Assembly (NCBI RefSeq): GCF_025195125.1
Contig: NZ_JAMGSL010000013.1
Location: 62,001-126,000 of the forward strand
Source: Streptomyces sp. Je 1-79
GTDB lineage: Bacteria > Actinomycetota > Actinomycetes > Streptomycetales > Streptomycetaceae
Direction: 5' to 3'
Length of the DNA: 64,000 nt
The notes under the pieces were generated by a model that did not search any database, was not told the origin of the DNA, and saw only the letters and a list, made by a program, of their open reading frames with translations. Shown in pieces: positions 1-8,069 of the stretch (the first letter of the stretch is position 1; each line of letters opens with the position of its first letter). The translations under genes were made by a program, and so were the position numbers.

Positions 1-253
1 CGACCTGGATCTGGTCGTACGTCATGCCCTGGGTCCGCAGCTCCCGCGCGCGGGCCCGTAGGTCGTCCTTCGCGCGGGGGCGTTTCGTCCAGTCCGGCGG
101 TGGCTCGCCCTTCACGAGGCGGTTCAGGATGTCGTTGTTGTGGACGCCGAGGCGGTCGCGGATCTGGCGCAGGCTGAGGCCCTCGCGGCGTAACGCGATC
201 GCCTGTTCGCGCAGGTTCTCGAAGTCCGCGTACCTGCTTGTGCTGGATGTCAT
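1..253 (-). CDS. Helix-turn-helix protein, partial (C-terminus cut by window edge)
   Basis: Only the first 84 codons are visible, starting with ATG at 253. Residues about 14-40 read as a helix-turn-helix (EGLSLRQIRDRLGV), and a second similar unit begins at residues 70-84 (ELRTQGMTYDQIQ), as in small Streptomyces HTH proteins with repeated HTH units. It is divergent from the histidine kinase at 408. Codon 21 (positions 193-191) is TTA, so full translation should need the bldA tRNA present in this window. Function is not known beyond probable DNA binding. Confidence 0.7.
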   Translation of the reverse strand, partial: MTSSTSRYADFENLREQAIALRREGLSLRQIRDRLGVHNNDILNRLVKGEPPPDWTKRPRAKDDLRARARELRTQGMTYDQIQV

Positions 254-407
254 ACGAACACCATCGTCCGGAATTCGGACGTCCGGGTCGAAAGCCTGGG
301 CGATTCAGTAGTTCGAGGGACTGGTGTCTGCACGGCGTTGACGTGCGGCGCTTCCGCGTCCCGCACTCTCCGGAAAATGACTCGCCCCCGCCCGTACGCT
401 GGAGGGC

Positions 408-1745
408 ATGACCACAACGGGGGCGCATCAGGACGCAGCGGGCATGACCGCCCGTGGCTGGTGGTGGTGGGGGAGACGGCGTAGCGCGGTGCTCGACATC
501 GGGCTGGCCGTGGTGTCCGCGCTGGAGTGCGGGCTGGAGGGGGTCGGCTTTGCCGGCAAGGCCGGGCTGCCCGTGCCCGTGGGGGTGTTGTTCGGGCTGA
601 TGGTCGGGTCCGTGCTGCTTGTGCGGCGGCGGTGGCCGATTGTCGTCGTTCTGGTCTCGATCGCCGTCACGCCTGCCGAGATGGGCTATCTGATGGGGAT
701 CGTCGGGCTGTACACGCTCGCCGCCTCCGAGGTGCCGCGGCGGTTCACGGCCGCTCTCGCGGGCATGTCGACGGTCGCCGTCTTCATCGTGACGGTGGTG
801 CGGGTGCGGCAGGACGTCGCGCAGGCGGATGTCGGTCAGCCGGACTTCGATCCCAGCGGCTGGTACGTCCCGACCGTCGCGGTCTTCATGACGCTGGGTC
901 TCAACGCGCCGCCGGTTCTGTTCGGCCTCTACATAGGGGCGCGGCGCCGGCTCATGGAGAGTCTGCGGGAGCGTGCCGACAGTCTGGAGCAGGAGCTGTC
1001 GCTGCTTGCGGACCGGGCGGAGCAGCGGGCGCAGTGGGCGCGGCAGGAGGAGCGGAGGCGGATCGCGCGCGAGATGCACGACGTGGTCGCGCACCGGGTG
1101 TCGTTGATGGTGGTGCATGCGGCGGCGTTGCAGGCGGTCGCGTTGAAGGATCCGCAGAAGGCGGTGAAGAACGCGGCTCTGGTCGGTGACATGGGCCGGC
1201 AGGCGTTGACGGAGTTGCGGGAGATGCTGGGTGTGCTGCGGGAGGACGCGGCGGTGGCTGTGATGTCCCAGGTTTCGCCGGTTCCGTTGGCGGCGGTGGG
1301 CCGGGCTGCGGCGGCGGCCGCGGCGGAGGCGGCTTCGGAGGACGGGCCGTGTCTGGACGCGTTGGAGCGTCTGGTGGAGCAGTCGCGTCAGGCGGGTGCC
1401 GTGGTGGAGCTGACGGTGTCGGGTGAGGCGCGGGTGTATGCGGCGGAGGTCGAGCGGACGGCGTACCGGGTGGTCCAGGAGGCGCTGACCAATGTGCACA
1501 AGCATGCGGCCGGGGCCAAGGTGATCGTCCGGCTCGCGCATCGGGAGGCGGAGGTCGCGATGCAGGTCGAGAACGGTCCTTCGGACGCGGAGGCCGCGGA
1601 CGCGCATCTGCCGAGCGGGGGGAACGGTCTGGTCGGTATGCGTGAGCGGGTGTCGCGGCTGGGTGGTGTGTTCGTGTCGGGGCCGACGGACGGGGGCGGC
1701 TTCCGGGTGTCGGCGGTGCTGCCGGTGGGGGAGCCGGCGCTCTAG
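408..1745 (+). CDS. NarL-type sensor histidine kinase, apparently orphan
   Basis: A 445-residue membrane histidine kinase. The N-terminal ~175 residues hold several hydrophobic segments (about 27-48, 56-72, 78-105, 118-131, 155-176). A coiled stretch at 180-215 leads to a HisKA_3 dimerisation domain with the phospho-acceptor His near 224 (REMHDVVAH), then an HATPase domain with the N-box around 358-366 (QEALTNVHKH) and a glycine-rich box (GNGLVGMRERV). Such kinases normally pair with a LuxR-type response regulator; none lies beside it here. A TACGCT -10-like box at 395-400 sits 7 nt before the ATG, so the mRNA may be leaderless; a second ATG at 444 is possible. The 3' end overlaps the convergent SUKH-3 gene by 4 bp. 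Confidence 0.85.
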   Translation: MTTTGAHQDAAGMTARGWWWWGRRRSAVLDIGLAVVSALECGLEGVGFAGKAGLPVPVGVLFGLMVGSVLLVRRRWPIVVVLVSIAVTPAEMGYLMGIVGLYTLAASEVPRRFTAALAGMSTVAVFIVTVVRVRQDVAQADVGQPDFDPSGWYVPTVAVFMTLGLNAPPVLFGLYIGARRRLMESLRERADSLEQELSLLADRAEQRAQWARQEERRRIAREMHDVVAHRVSLMVVHAAALQAVALKDPQKAVKNAALVGDMGRQALTELREMLGVLREDAAVAVMSQVSPVPLAAVGRAAAAAAAEAASEDGPCLDALERLVEQSRQAGAVVELTVSGEARVYAAEVERTAYRVVQEALTNVHKHAAGAKVIVRLAHREAEVAMQVENGPSDAEAADAHLPSGGNGLVGMRERVSRLGGVFVSGPTDGGGFRVSAVLPVGEPAL

Positions 1746-2257
1746 GGGGTCGGGGAGTCGGTGGTCTGGCCGGTGGCGAGTCGTGTCGGTTGTGCCCCGG
1801 TGATCAGGGTCGCGAGCGCCGCGTCGATGTCGTGGCCCAGGAACCAGTCGCCGGTGTGGTCCAGCCCGTAGACCCGGCCTTCCAGGTCGATCGCGAGTAC
1901 GGCCTGGTGCTCGCCCTCCTCTCCGAGGGGGGCGATCTCCGTGTCGAGGGCTCGCCCGAGGTCGGCCAGGGTGCGGGCCAGGTGGAGGCCGGCCAGGGGG
2001 TCGAAGCGCAGGGTCGCGGGGGCGATCTGGCGGCCGGTGCCGGGCGCGGTGACCTGGAGGCCGCCGAATTCGGCCCATGCCTCCACGGCGGCGGGGAAGA
2101 CGCTGTGCCGGTGGCCGCCGGGTGAGACGTGGGCGCGCAGGGCGTCGGCCCACTGTTCGGCGATCTTGATGTCCCAGCGGCCCGGCTGCCACCCCGCCTC
2201 GCGGAGGGCGGCGTCGACGTTGACCGGGAACCGGGTGGTGCTCAGGTGGTCGGGCAT
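1742..2257 (-). CDS. SUKH-3 family immunity-like protein
   Basis: A 171-residue cytosolic protein. The pattern of an N-terminal Arg/Pro segment, AGWQPGR, a central EFGG segment and a C-terminal GLDHTGDWFLGHDIDAALATL matches the SUKH-3 family, known from polymorphic-toxin and YwqJ-deaminase loci as an immunity protein. It starts 10 bp after the stop of the upstream YwqJ-type deaminase gene, so the two form one operon in the classic toxin-then-immunity order. The ATG at 2257 is chosen because the longer frame would run into the upstream gene. The pairing is inferred from neighbourhood and family; binding to the deaminase is not shown by sequence. Confidence 0.8.
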   Translation of the reverse strand: MPDHLSTTRFPVNVDAALREAGWQPGRWDIKIAEQWADALRAHVSPGGHRHSVFPAAVEAWAEFGGLQVTAPGTGRQIAPATLRFDPLAGLHLARTLADLGRALDTEIAPLGEEGEHQAVLAIDLEGRVYGLDHTGDWFLGHDIDAALATLITGAQPTRLATGQTTDSPTP

Positions 2258-2267
2258 GAAGGTGCGG

Positions 2268-2777
2268 TCAGCCGTTCTCGACAGTCGAGGTGGGGTCCAC
2301 GGTGCGTACACCGAAGTGGGCGAGCATCGCCGTACAGGAGCGGCAGGGCGCGGCGTAGCTGCCGTGCAGGGGGTCGCCGTCCTCGCGGATGCGTCGCGCG
2401 GTCAGTTTGGCGTGTTTGAGCGAGCGGCGTGCCTCGCCGTGGGTGAGGGGCTTGCGCTGGGCGCGTTTGGAGCGGGCCGTCTCGGTGGAGGTCAGGTGGC
2501 GGGAGAGCAGGATCGCCTCGGGGCAGCGTCCGGTGAACCGTTCGCGCTGCCCGCTGGTGAGGGTGTCCAGAAAGTCCTGAACGAGTGGGTGCAGGGTGGG
2601 CGGCCGGTCGCCGCGGCCCGCGGTGCAGGTGAGTGTTTCGCCGCGTACGGAGAGCGCGGCGCCGACGGTGGGGAGGATTCCGTCGCGGCGGAAGCGCAGT
2701 AACGGGGCGCGGGTGGGCTCGGTGCTGCTCCAGTTGAGGCGTGGGTCACCCTGCGTGGGCGTCGGTGCTGCGTACAT
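2268..2777 (-). CDS. YwqJ-type deaminase-fold protein (toxin-like)
   Basis: A 169-residue protein with the two zinc-binding signatures of the cytidine-deaminase fold: Cys-Pro-Glu at residues 85-87 (GRCPEAILLSRHL) and PCRSC at 144-148. This resembles the YwqJ family, predicted nucleic-acid or nucleotide deaminases of polymorphic toxin systems. There is no signal peptide, Rhs or LXG module, so the domain stands alone in the cytosol. Codon 26 (2702-2700) is TTA, making translation bldA-dependent, while the downstream SUKH-3 partner has no TTA. The start ATG at 2777 has a purine-rich GAGGGGAAG upstream; a start at 2801 is less likely. Substrate is unknown. Confidence 0.78.
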   Translation of the reverse strand: MYAAPTPTQGDPRLNWSSTEPTRAPLLRFRRDGILPTVGAALSVRGETLTCTAGRGDRPPTLHPLVQDFLDTLTSGQRERFTGRCPEAILLSRHLTSTETARSKRAQRKPLTHGEARRSLKHAKLTARRIREDGDPLHGSYAAPCRSCTAMLAHFGVRTVDPTSTVENG

Positions 2778-3021
2778 GGCGCGTGTCTTCCCCTCCTGCA
2801 ATCCCCCGAGTTGCTGGAACAGAGTGCCAAATGGGACGCCTCATGTGGAAGCGGGGTACTCAAACGGGGTGTCGGTGTGTCGGAACTATCGCCGGTGCGT
2901 CATCCGCTCGTGACAGTTGGTCACAGGCTGTGGCGGTGGGGGTATCGGGCCGGGTCATGGGCTTGTGGCAGCGCATAGGCTGTGCGGAATCAGCCAGCAG
3001 CCAGCGCAGGGGGCAACCGCC

Positions 3022-4014
3022 ATGACGACAGGTCGGCTCGGGCAAGCCGCACCGCCGAACGCGGCGTACGCCGGGCAGGTCGTGCACTTCCCGGACCCGG
3101 TCCGCGCCTCCCGGCACCCCAGAGGGGTGCGGGTGGACGAACGCGGCTATCCGGACTTCTCGCCGTACGCCCGGGCGGCGGCGGAGATCGCCGATCCACC
3201 CGAGGGTTTCGGTGTGGACGAGCTGCGGCTGACGGACTACGTGTCGGCGAACGCGGCGCTTGCCGCGACCGGTCACGAGCTGTGGGACACGATTCCCTCG
3301 GTGGCGACTCCGCACGGCTGGACGTGGCACCACGTGGCGGGCGGCCGGCGGATGGAGCTGGTCCCGGTCGAGGTGAAGGCGTTGCTGCGTCATCACGGTG
3401 GGGTGGCGACGGCCGCGGTCGATCACGGCAAGCGTGGCACCCGTCCGCTTCAGGAGACCCGGCCGGCCCATTTCGGGGTGCCGAAGGGGCTGGTGTCGGT
3501 GACCGAGCAGCAACTGCTCGGGGTGGAGGAGGACCTGGGGTACCGCCTGCCGGGCGCGTACCGCTCCTTCCTGAAGGCGGCGGGCGGTTGTGCGCCGGTG
3601 GGCGCGGCTCTCGACGCGGAGCTTGGTCTCCTGGTGGACCAGCCGTTCTTCACGGTGCGCGACGAGGCGGGGGTCAACGATCTCGTCTACGTCAACAAGT
3701 GCCTGCGTGACCATCTGACCAAGGACTATCTGGGTGTCGCGTTCGTGCAGGGCGGGATCCTGGCGGTGAAGGTGAAGGGCGACCGGGTCGGGACGGTGTG
3801 GTTCTGCGCGTACGACGACGCGCGGGACACGGTCGATACGGCCGGGTGGAGCGTGGCCGAGCGGGTGGAGCGGCTGCTGTTGCCGTGCGGAGAGGACTTC
3901 GACGCGTTCCTGCAGCGGCTGGCGGGCAATCCGCCGGAGCTGGAGACGGTGGCGAACCTGATGGTGGACGGCGGCTTCGCGCGCGCCGTGTCCGTGGTCC
4001 CGGTGGGGGAGTGA
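3022..4014 (+). CDS. WHH-type HNH nuclease domain fused to SMI1/KNR4 (SUKH-1) domain
   Basis: A 330-residue cytosolic protein with two modules usually found in separate genes. Residues about 38-130 carry the WHH signature of an HNH/EndoVII-fold toxin nuclease: GYPDFSPYA at 42-50, GWTWHH at 99-104 and HHGG at 124-127. Residues about 155-300 read as an SMI1/KNR4 (SUKH-1) domain (TEQQLLGVEEDLGYRLP, YRSFLKAAGG), a family known as immunity proteins to nuclease toxins. The ATG at 3022 follows an AGGGGG ribosome site. It is divergent from the deaminase/SUKH-3 operon and 7 bp upstream of the Imm35-like/SUKH-4-like gene. Self-inhibition by the fused immunity domain is an inference. Confidence 0.75.
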   Translation: MTTGRLGQAAPPNAAYAGQVVHFPDPVRASRHPRGVRVDERGYPDFSPYARAAAEIADPPEGFGVDELRLTDYVSANAALAATGHELWDTIPSVATPHGWTWHHVAGGRRMELVPVEVKALLRHHGGVATAAVDHGKRGTRPLQETRPAHFGVPKGLVSVTEQQLLGVEEDLGYRLPGAYRSFLKAAGGCAPVGAALDAELGLLVDQPFFTVRDEAGVNDLVYVNKCLRDHLTKDYLGVAFVQGGILAVKVKGDRVGTVWFCAYDDARDTVDTAGWSVAERVERLLLPCGEDFDAFLQRLAGNPPELETVANLMVDGGFARAVSVVPVGE

Positions 4015-4021
4015 ACTGGCT

Positions 4022-6997
4022 GTGGTGACGTTCGCGCAGGCGCAGGAGCGCGCCGAGGAATGGATCAACGGTGATGTGCCGGCGTACCAGCACCGGGAGG
4101 TGCGGGTACGGGAGTTCGGTCTTGGTTTCGTCGTCTGGGCGGAGGACCGCGAGGAGGGCCCGACTTCGGACGGTGGCCGCCAGCGGCTGGTCATCGCCCG
4201 GGACAGCGGCGAGGCGACGCTGTGGCCGGGGCTGCCGGTGGGTGAGGTGATCCGGCGGTACGAGGAGGAGTACGGGGCGGTCGACGACGAGGCGGGTGCG
4301 GGTGCGTCGGCGCCCGCGCCGCCGGAGCGGGTGGATCTGAACGCGACGTCGTTCCTGCTGACTCCGCCGGAGTGGCTTCAGGACGCGGCGGACAAGCTGG
4401 GTCTGCCGCCGAAGGGTCCGAACGCGTCGCAGGCGGGCGGGAGTTCGTCGACACCGGAGTCGACGGGCGGCGGCGCACTGCCGCCCGTGGAGCCGGTTTC
4501 GGGTGACCCGGTTTCGGGTGACCCGGTTTCGGTGGGCTCGGTTTCGGCGGAGTCCGGGCGTGGCGAGCCGGTTTCGTCCGAGCCGGTTTCGGTGGAGTCT
4601 GGGCGTGCCGAGCCGGTTTCCGCCGTGGGCGGGAGCGCTGGCGCTGGCGCGGGCGTGCCGGGTGCGGTGGGTACGCCGGGCGGCGCGGGTGCTCCTGGCG
4701 CGCCCGGTGCGCCCGGGACCCCGCCCGGTGGTGTGCCGGCCGGCTCGGAGGGCCGGTCGGTCGACTACGAGCCGACGGCTTCCGAAGGGGTTCCGGCGAG
4801 GACGCCGTCGAGCAGCCCGTGGGCGGACGCCAACGCGAGCTCGGGCGGTGCCGACGGCTCCGTGCCGCTCCCCGCGACGGTCTTCGCGCCGCCGCTCTCG
4901 GGTGCGGACGACGAGGACACGCCGCTCCCGATCGTCGGCGCGGACGCTCCGACGGCCCTGATGTCGGGCGGAAGCGCGCTTCCGCCGACGGCGATCGCCC
5001 GGGCCCTCGACCGGAACGCCTCGCCGCCGCCCGGCGAGGGTGACCCGTTCGCGCCGCGCGGCCCGGGATCGGCCGGCGGCTCGGTGACCCCTGCCGGCCC
5101 TGGTTCGTCCGGTGGCCCGGGCGCTCCCGCGGCGCCGGGGGTTCCGGCCGCCCCGGTGGCGCCCGGTGGTCCCGGTGCGCCGTCGGCCCCGGGTGCTCCC
5201 GGCTCGTCCGGTGGCTACGGTGTGCCTTCGGCCCCGGGTGCTCCCGGCTCGTCCGGCGGCCATGGGCTTCCGTCGGCCCCGGGCGGCGGGGGCTCGATCG
5301 GCGGCCCAGCCGCGCCCGGCGCTCCTTCCGCGCCCGGTGCGCCGGCGGCCGCCGGTGGCCCGTCCGCGCCCGCCGCGCCCGCCAAGCCCGCCGCACCCGG
5401 TGGCACGCCCCCGCCTGGGATGCCCATGCCTCCGCCCGCGCCCCGGGGGCCCGGAGCCGGTGACATCGCCGACGCCGCGACCAGCAAGGCCGCGCTGCCT
5501 CCGCGCGGTGCGCGGGGTGGTGGCGGGAATCCTCCTCCGCCGCCTCAGGCGCCGGGGGTTCCCGGTGCGCCCGCGGGAGGTTACGTACCGACGCAGCTGG
5601 TGGCGCAGCTCGGGCCCGACGGGCCCCAGCCTCCCGGGCCTCCCGGGCCGCCCACGCCTCCGCAGCCCGTGCACCACGCCGCGACCATGCTCGCGCACCC
5701 GAACCAGGGCGGGCCCGGCGCGCCGCCGCCTCCGCCCGCGCCTCCGGGCGTGCCCGGCGGGTCCGACGGTGCCGGTGCCGGCGTCGCGCACGCGGCGACG
5801 ATGCTCGCCCACCCCGGTCCCGGCGGCATCGCCCCGCCCGGACCTCCCGGCGCCCCCGGTGCTCCTGGCGCGCCCGGTGCGCCCGGGACCCCGCCCGGTG
5901 GTGTGCACCACGCGGCGACGATGCTGGCGCAGCCCGGTCCGGGCGGCCCGCCGGCTCCGCCGATGCCGCCGCCATCGGTGCCGGGCGCCCGCCCGGCGTA
6001 CGGGTATCCGCAGCAGCCCACCGGTCAGCCGACCGTGGGACCCGGCTACCAGGCCGTGCTGCGCTACCGCGCGCCGGACGGTTCCGAGGCGCAGATCATC
6101 CGGCGGTCCGCCCCCGGCACCCCGCACCCCGAGTGGCAGATCCTGCACGAGCTGCGCGCCATGAACGTGCCGCCGCAGCAGGTTCTCGAACTGCACACGG
6201 AGCTGGAGTCCTGCGAACTGCCGGGCGGCTACTGCGCGCGGATGATCCGCGAGACCTGGCCGCAGGCGCGGATCACCAACATCGCGCCGTACGGCAAGGA
6301 TCACGCGGGCCGTCAGCAGGGCATGCGGCAACTGCTTACCCATCAGGGCGAGTTGCATCAGGTGGCGGACGGCCCGGCCCGCCCGGCGCCGGTGCGTGCT
6401 CCGCTTCCTCAGGTGCAGCCGGCCCCGCCGATCCCCCCGGAGGGGATCGCGCAGGAGATGGGCGGCGCGTTCGGCCCCGGCATCTGCCGGTTCGACCAGC
6501 GGGCCGTGTCCCGCCAGGGTGTGCCGGAGGTCGTCGCGCTGACCCTCGTATGGGCGGGTCTGCCGGCCGACTTCGGTCCGTTCTTCTGGGCGCAGCCGGC
6601 CCAGCCGGTGGTGCCGACCCTGGCCGAGCTCGCGGCGCAGCGCCAGATCCAGCCGGCGTCGGACGCGGGGTCGTACCTCGTGATCGGTTCGGACTTCGGC
6701 CGGGCGATCTGTGTCCAGTACGGGACCGCGCACATCGTCGCCGTACCGGTCGAGGCCGGTCCGGGGGGTGGGCCGGTGCCGCCGCAGTTCGTGAACAGCG
6801 GGCTGCCGGAGTTCGCCCGCTCGATGGCGCTGCTCGGTCGGATGTGGCGGCTGCGGTTCGGGCTCAACCCGGAGCAGGCGGGCCGCTGGACGGTCGACTT
6901 CCAGGCGCAGTTGGCGATGCTGGACCCGGCTGCGCTGGCGTCGCCCGAGAACTGGTGGTCGGTGCTCCTGGAGCAGATGTGGGACGGACTGCTGTAG
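4022..6997 (+). CDS. Large multidomain protein: Imm35 (YrhB)-like, Pro/Gly linker, deaminase-like, SUKH-4-like
   Basis: A 991-residue protein with a GTG start. Residues 1-95 (FAQAQERAEEWING) resemble the YrhB/Imm35 immunity family. A ~600-residue low-complexity linker follows, with VSGDP-type repeats (~160-205), collagen-like GAPGAPG runs, and three copies of H-AATMLA-[HQ]P at about 550-650. A deaminase-like segment carries H-T-E at 725-727 and ELPGGYC ending at Cys738. The last ~185 residues, ending in a Trp-rich helix, look SUKH-4-like. No signal peptide or membrane segment is seen. It lies 7 bp after the WHH/SMI1 gene and is followed by a perfect terminator, so they form one operon. Immunity and enzyme modules in one polypeptide suggest a defence or self-regulated function, but the role is unknown. 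Confidence 0.7.
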   Translation: MVTFAQAQERAEEWINGDVPAYQHREVRVREFGLGFVVWAEDREEGPTSDGGRQRLVIARDSGEATLWPGLPVGEVIRRYEEEYGAVDDEAGAGASAPAPPERVDLNATSFLLTPPEWLQDAADKLGLPPKGPNASQAGGSSSTPESTGGGALPPVEPVSGDPVSGDPVSVGSVSAESGRGEPVSSEPVSVESGRAEPVSAVGGSAGAGAGVPGAVGTPGGAGAPGAPGAPGTPPGGVPAGSEGRSVDYEPTASEGVPARTPSSSPWADANASSGGADGSVPLPATVFAPPLSGADDEDTPLPIVGADAPTALMSGGSALPPTAIARALDRNASPPPGEGDPFAPRGPGSAGGSVTPAGPGSSGGPGAPAAPGVPAAPVAPGGPGAPSAPGAPGSSGGYGVPSAPGAPGSSGGHGLPSAPGGGGSIGGPAAPGAPSAPGAPAAAGGPSAPAAPAKPAAPGGTPPPGMPMPPPAPRGPGAGDIADAATSKAALPPRGARGGGGNPPPPPQAPGVPGAPAGGYVPTQLVAQLGPDGPQPPGPPGPPTPPQPVHHAATMLAHPNQGGPGAPPPPPAPPGVPGGSDGAGAGVAHAATMLAHPGPGGIAPPGPPGAPGAPGAPGAPGTPPGGVHHAATMLAQPGPGGPPAPPMPPPSVPGARPAYGYPQQPTGQPTVGPGYQAVLRYRAPDGSEAQIIRRSAPGTPHPEWQILHELRAMNVPPQQVLELHTELESCELPGGYCARMIRETWPQARITNIAPYGKDHAGRQQGMRQLLTHQGELHQVADGPARPAPVRAPLPQVQPAPPIPPEGIAQEMGGAFGPGICRFDQRAVSRQGVPEVVALTLVWAGLPADFGPFFWAQPAQPVVPTLAELAAQRQIQPASDAGSYLVIGSDFGRAICVQYGTAHIVAVPVEAGPGGGPVPPQFVNSGLPEFARSMALLGRMWRLRFGLNPEQAGRWTVDFQAQLAMLDPAALASPENWWSVLLEQMWDGLL

Positions 6998-7012
6998 TCC
7001 GCGTGTGACGGA

Positions 7013-7047
7013 GGCGCCCGACGTGTACGACACGTCGGGCGCCTTTT
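7013..7047 (+). terminator. Intrinsic terminator after the toxin/immunity-domain operon
   Basis: A perfect 14-bp stem (7013-7026 with 7030-7043), 3-nt loop, followed by TTTT. It closes the operon ending at 6997. Confidence 0.9.
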
Positions 7048-7103
7048 GTCGTGCCTGATGACGCATCCTTGGCATTTGAGCCGTTACGGAAGGGGCGTCA
7101 GGG

Positions 7104-8069
7104 ATGGGTTTCGCCGTCGGGCGGGGGCGCGGTTACCGCCCCGAGCAGGTCGACCGTCACCTCGCGGTGCTCTCCGGCGAACGCGACGCCGGGTGGGAGC
7201 GGGCGGCACGGCTGACGGTCCTCGCGAGGGAGATGGAGGCGGAGGCGGCCCGGCTGCGCGCGGAGGTGGAGGCGCTGGCGCCGCAGCGGTACGAGTCGCT
7301 GGGCGAGCGGGCGCGGATGATCCTCGAACTCGCGGAGGCGGAGGACGAGGGTCTCGTACGGGCGGCGGAGGAGGCGGCGCAGTCCTTCGCGGAGGCGGCG
7401 GAGGAGGCGGCGCGGGAGGCGGCGGAGTCGGCCCGGGCGTATGCCGACGCGGTACGGGGGGAGGCGGAGGCGGCGGCCGCGGGGACCCTCGGCAGGGCGG
7501 CCGCGGAGGCCGAGGCGGTGCGGTCGGCCGCCCGTGAGGAGGCGGCGGGGCGCCGGGCGGCGGCGCGGGAGGTGTTCGAGGACACGGCCCGCAGGGCGGC
7601 GGCGCTGCTGGAGGCCCAGCGGGCGGAGCAGACGTCGGTACGGGAGAGGACGGAGCACACGGCGGTGTCCCGTGCGGCCGAACTGGACGCCCGTCACGAG
7701 GAGCTGGTCGCCGCCGCCCGGTCGCGGCTGGCGGAGGCCGAACGCGCCCTCGTACGGACGGAGGAGCAGGCCCGCCACGGTCAGGAGGACGCGGAGGCGC
7801 GGGCGGCGGAGGTGCTGGCCGAGGCGCGGGCGCGGCGGGAGCGGATGGAGCGGGAGACGGAGCGGGTGCTGCGGGAGCACGAGGAGACGCGGGAGGAGAT
7901 CCACGCGCACATGGAACACATCCGCACCTCGCTCGCGTCGCTCACCGGCCGCGGCTCCTCGTCCGGTACGGAGCCGGGGGACGGGAACGGGAACGGGGAC
8001 GGCGGGGGGAGCGGGAGCGTGGACGGCGACGGGCCTCAGGCCGGCGACGGGCCTCAGGCCGACGGCTGA
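7104..8069 (+). CDS. Coiled-coil protein, DivIVA/cellulose-binding-like
   Basis: A 321-residue, strongly charged, Ala/Glu/Arg-rich protein. Residues about 15-280 are almost continuous predicted coiled coil. The N-terminal GRGYRPEQVDRHLAVLSGER resembles the short start module of Streptomyces DivIVA-like and so-called cellulose-binding coiled-coil proteins (relatives of Scy and FilP). The last 45 residues are a Gly/Asn/Asp-rich tail, encoded partly by a direct repeat near 8030-8066. It may be a cytoskeletal or polarity scaffold, but no specific function can be assigned. Its 3' end overlaps the convergent MFS gene by 16 bp. Confidence 0.7.
   Translation: MGFAVGRGRGYRPEQVDRHLAVLSGERDAGWERAARLTVLAREMEAEAARLRAEVEALAPQRYESLGERARMILELAEAEDEGLVRAAEEAAQSFAEAAEEAAREAAESARAYADAVRGEAEAAAAGTLGRAAAEAEAVRSAAREEAAGRRAAAREVFEDTARRAAALLEAQRAEQTSVRERTEHTAVSRAAELDARHEELVAAARSRLAEAERALVRTEEQARHGQEDAEARAAEVLAEARARRERMERETERVLREHEETREEIHAHMEHIRTSLASLTGRGSSSGTEPGDGNGNGDGGGSGSVDGDGPQAGDGPQADG

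Noticed and set aside
1-1745. Two-component pair made of the HTH gene and the histidine kinase.
   Set aside because: The visible HTH protein start has no receiver domain and is divergently transcribed.
3692-7075. Long open frame of more than 1000 codons on the minus strand under the SUKH-4-like gene.
   Set aside because: Arg/Pro-rich composition with no domain; it is the antisense shadow of a high-GC gene and lacks a ribosome site.
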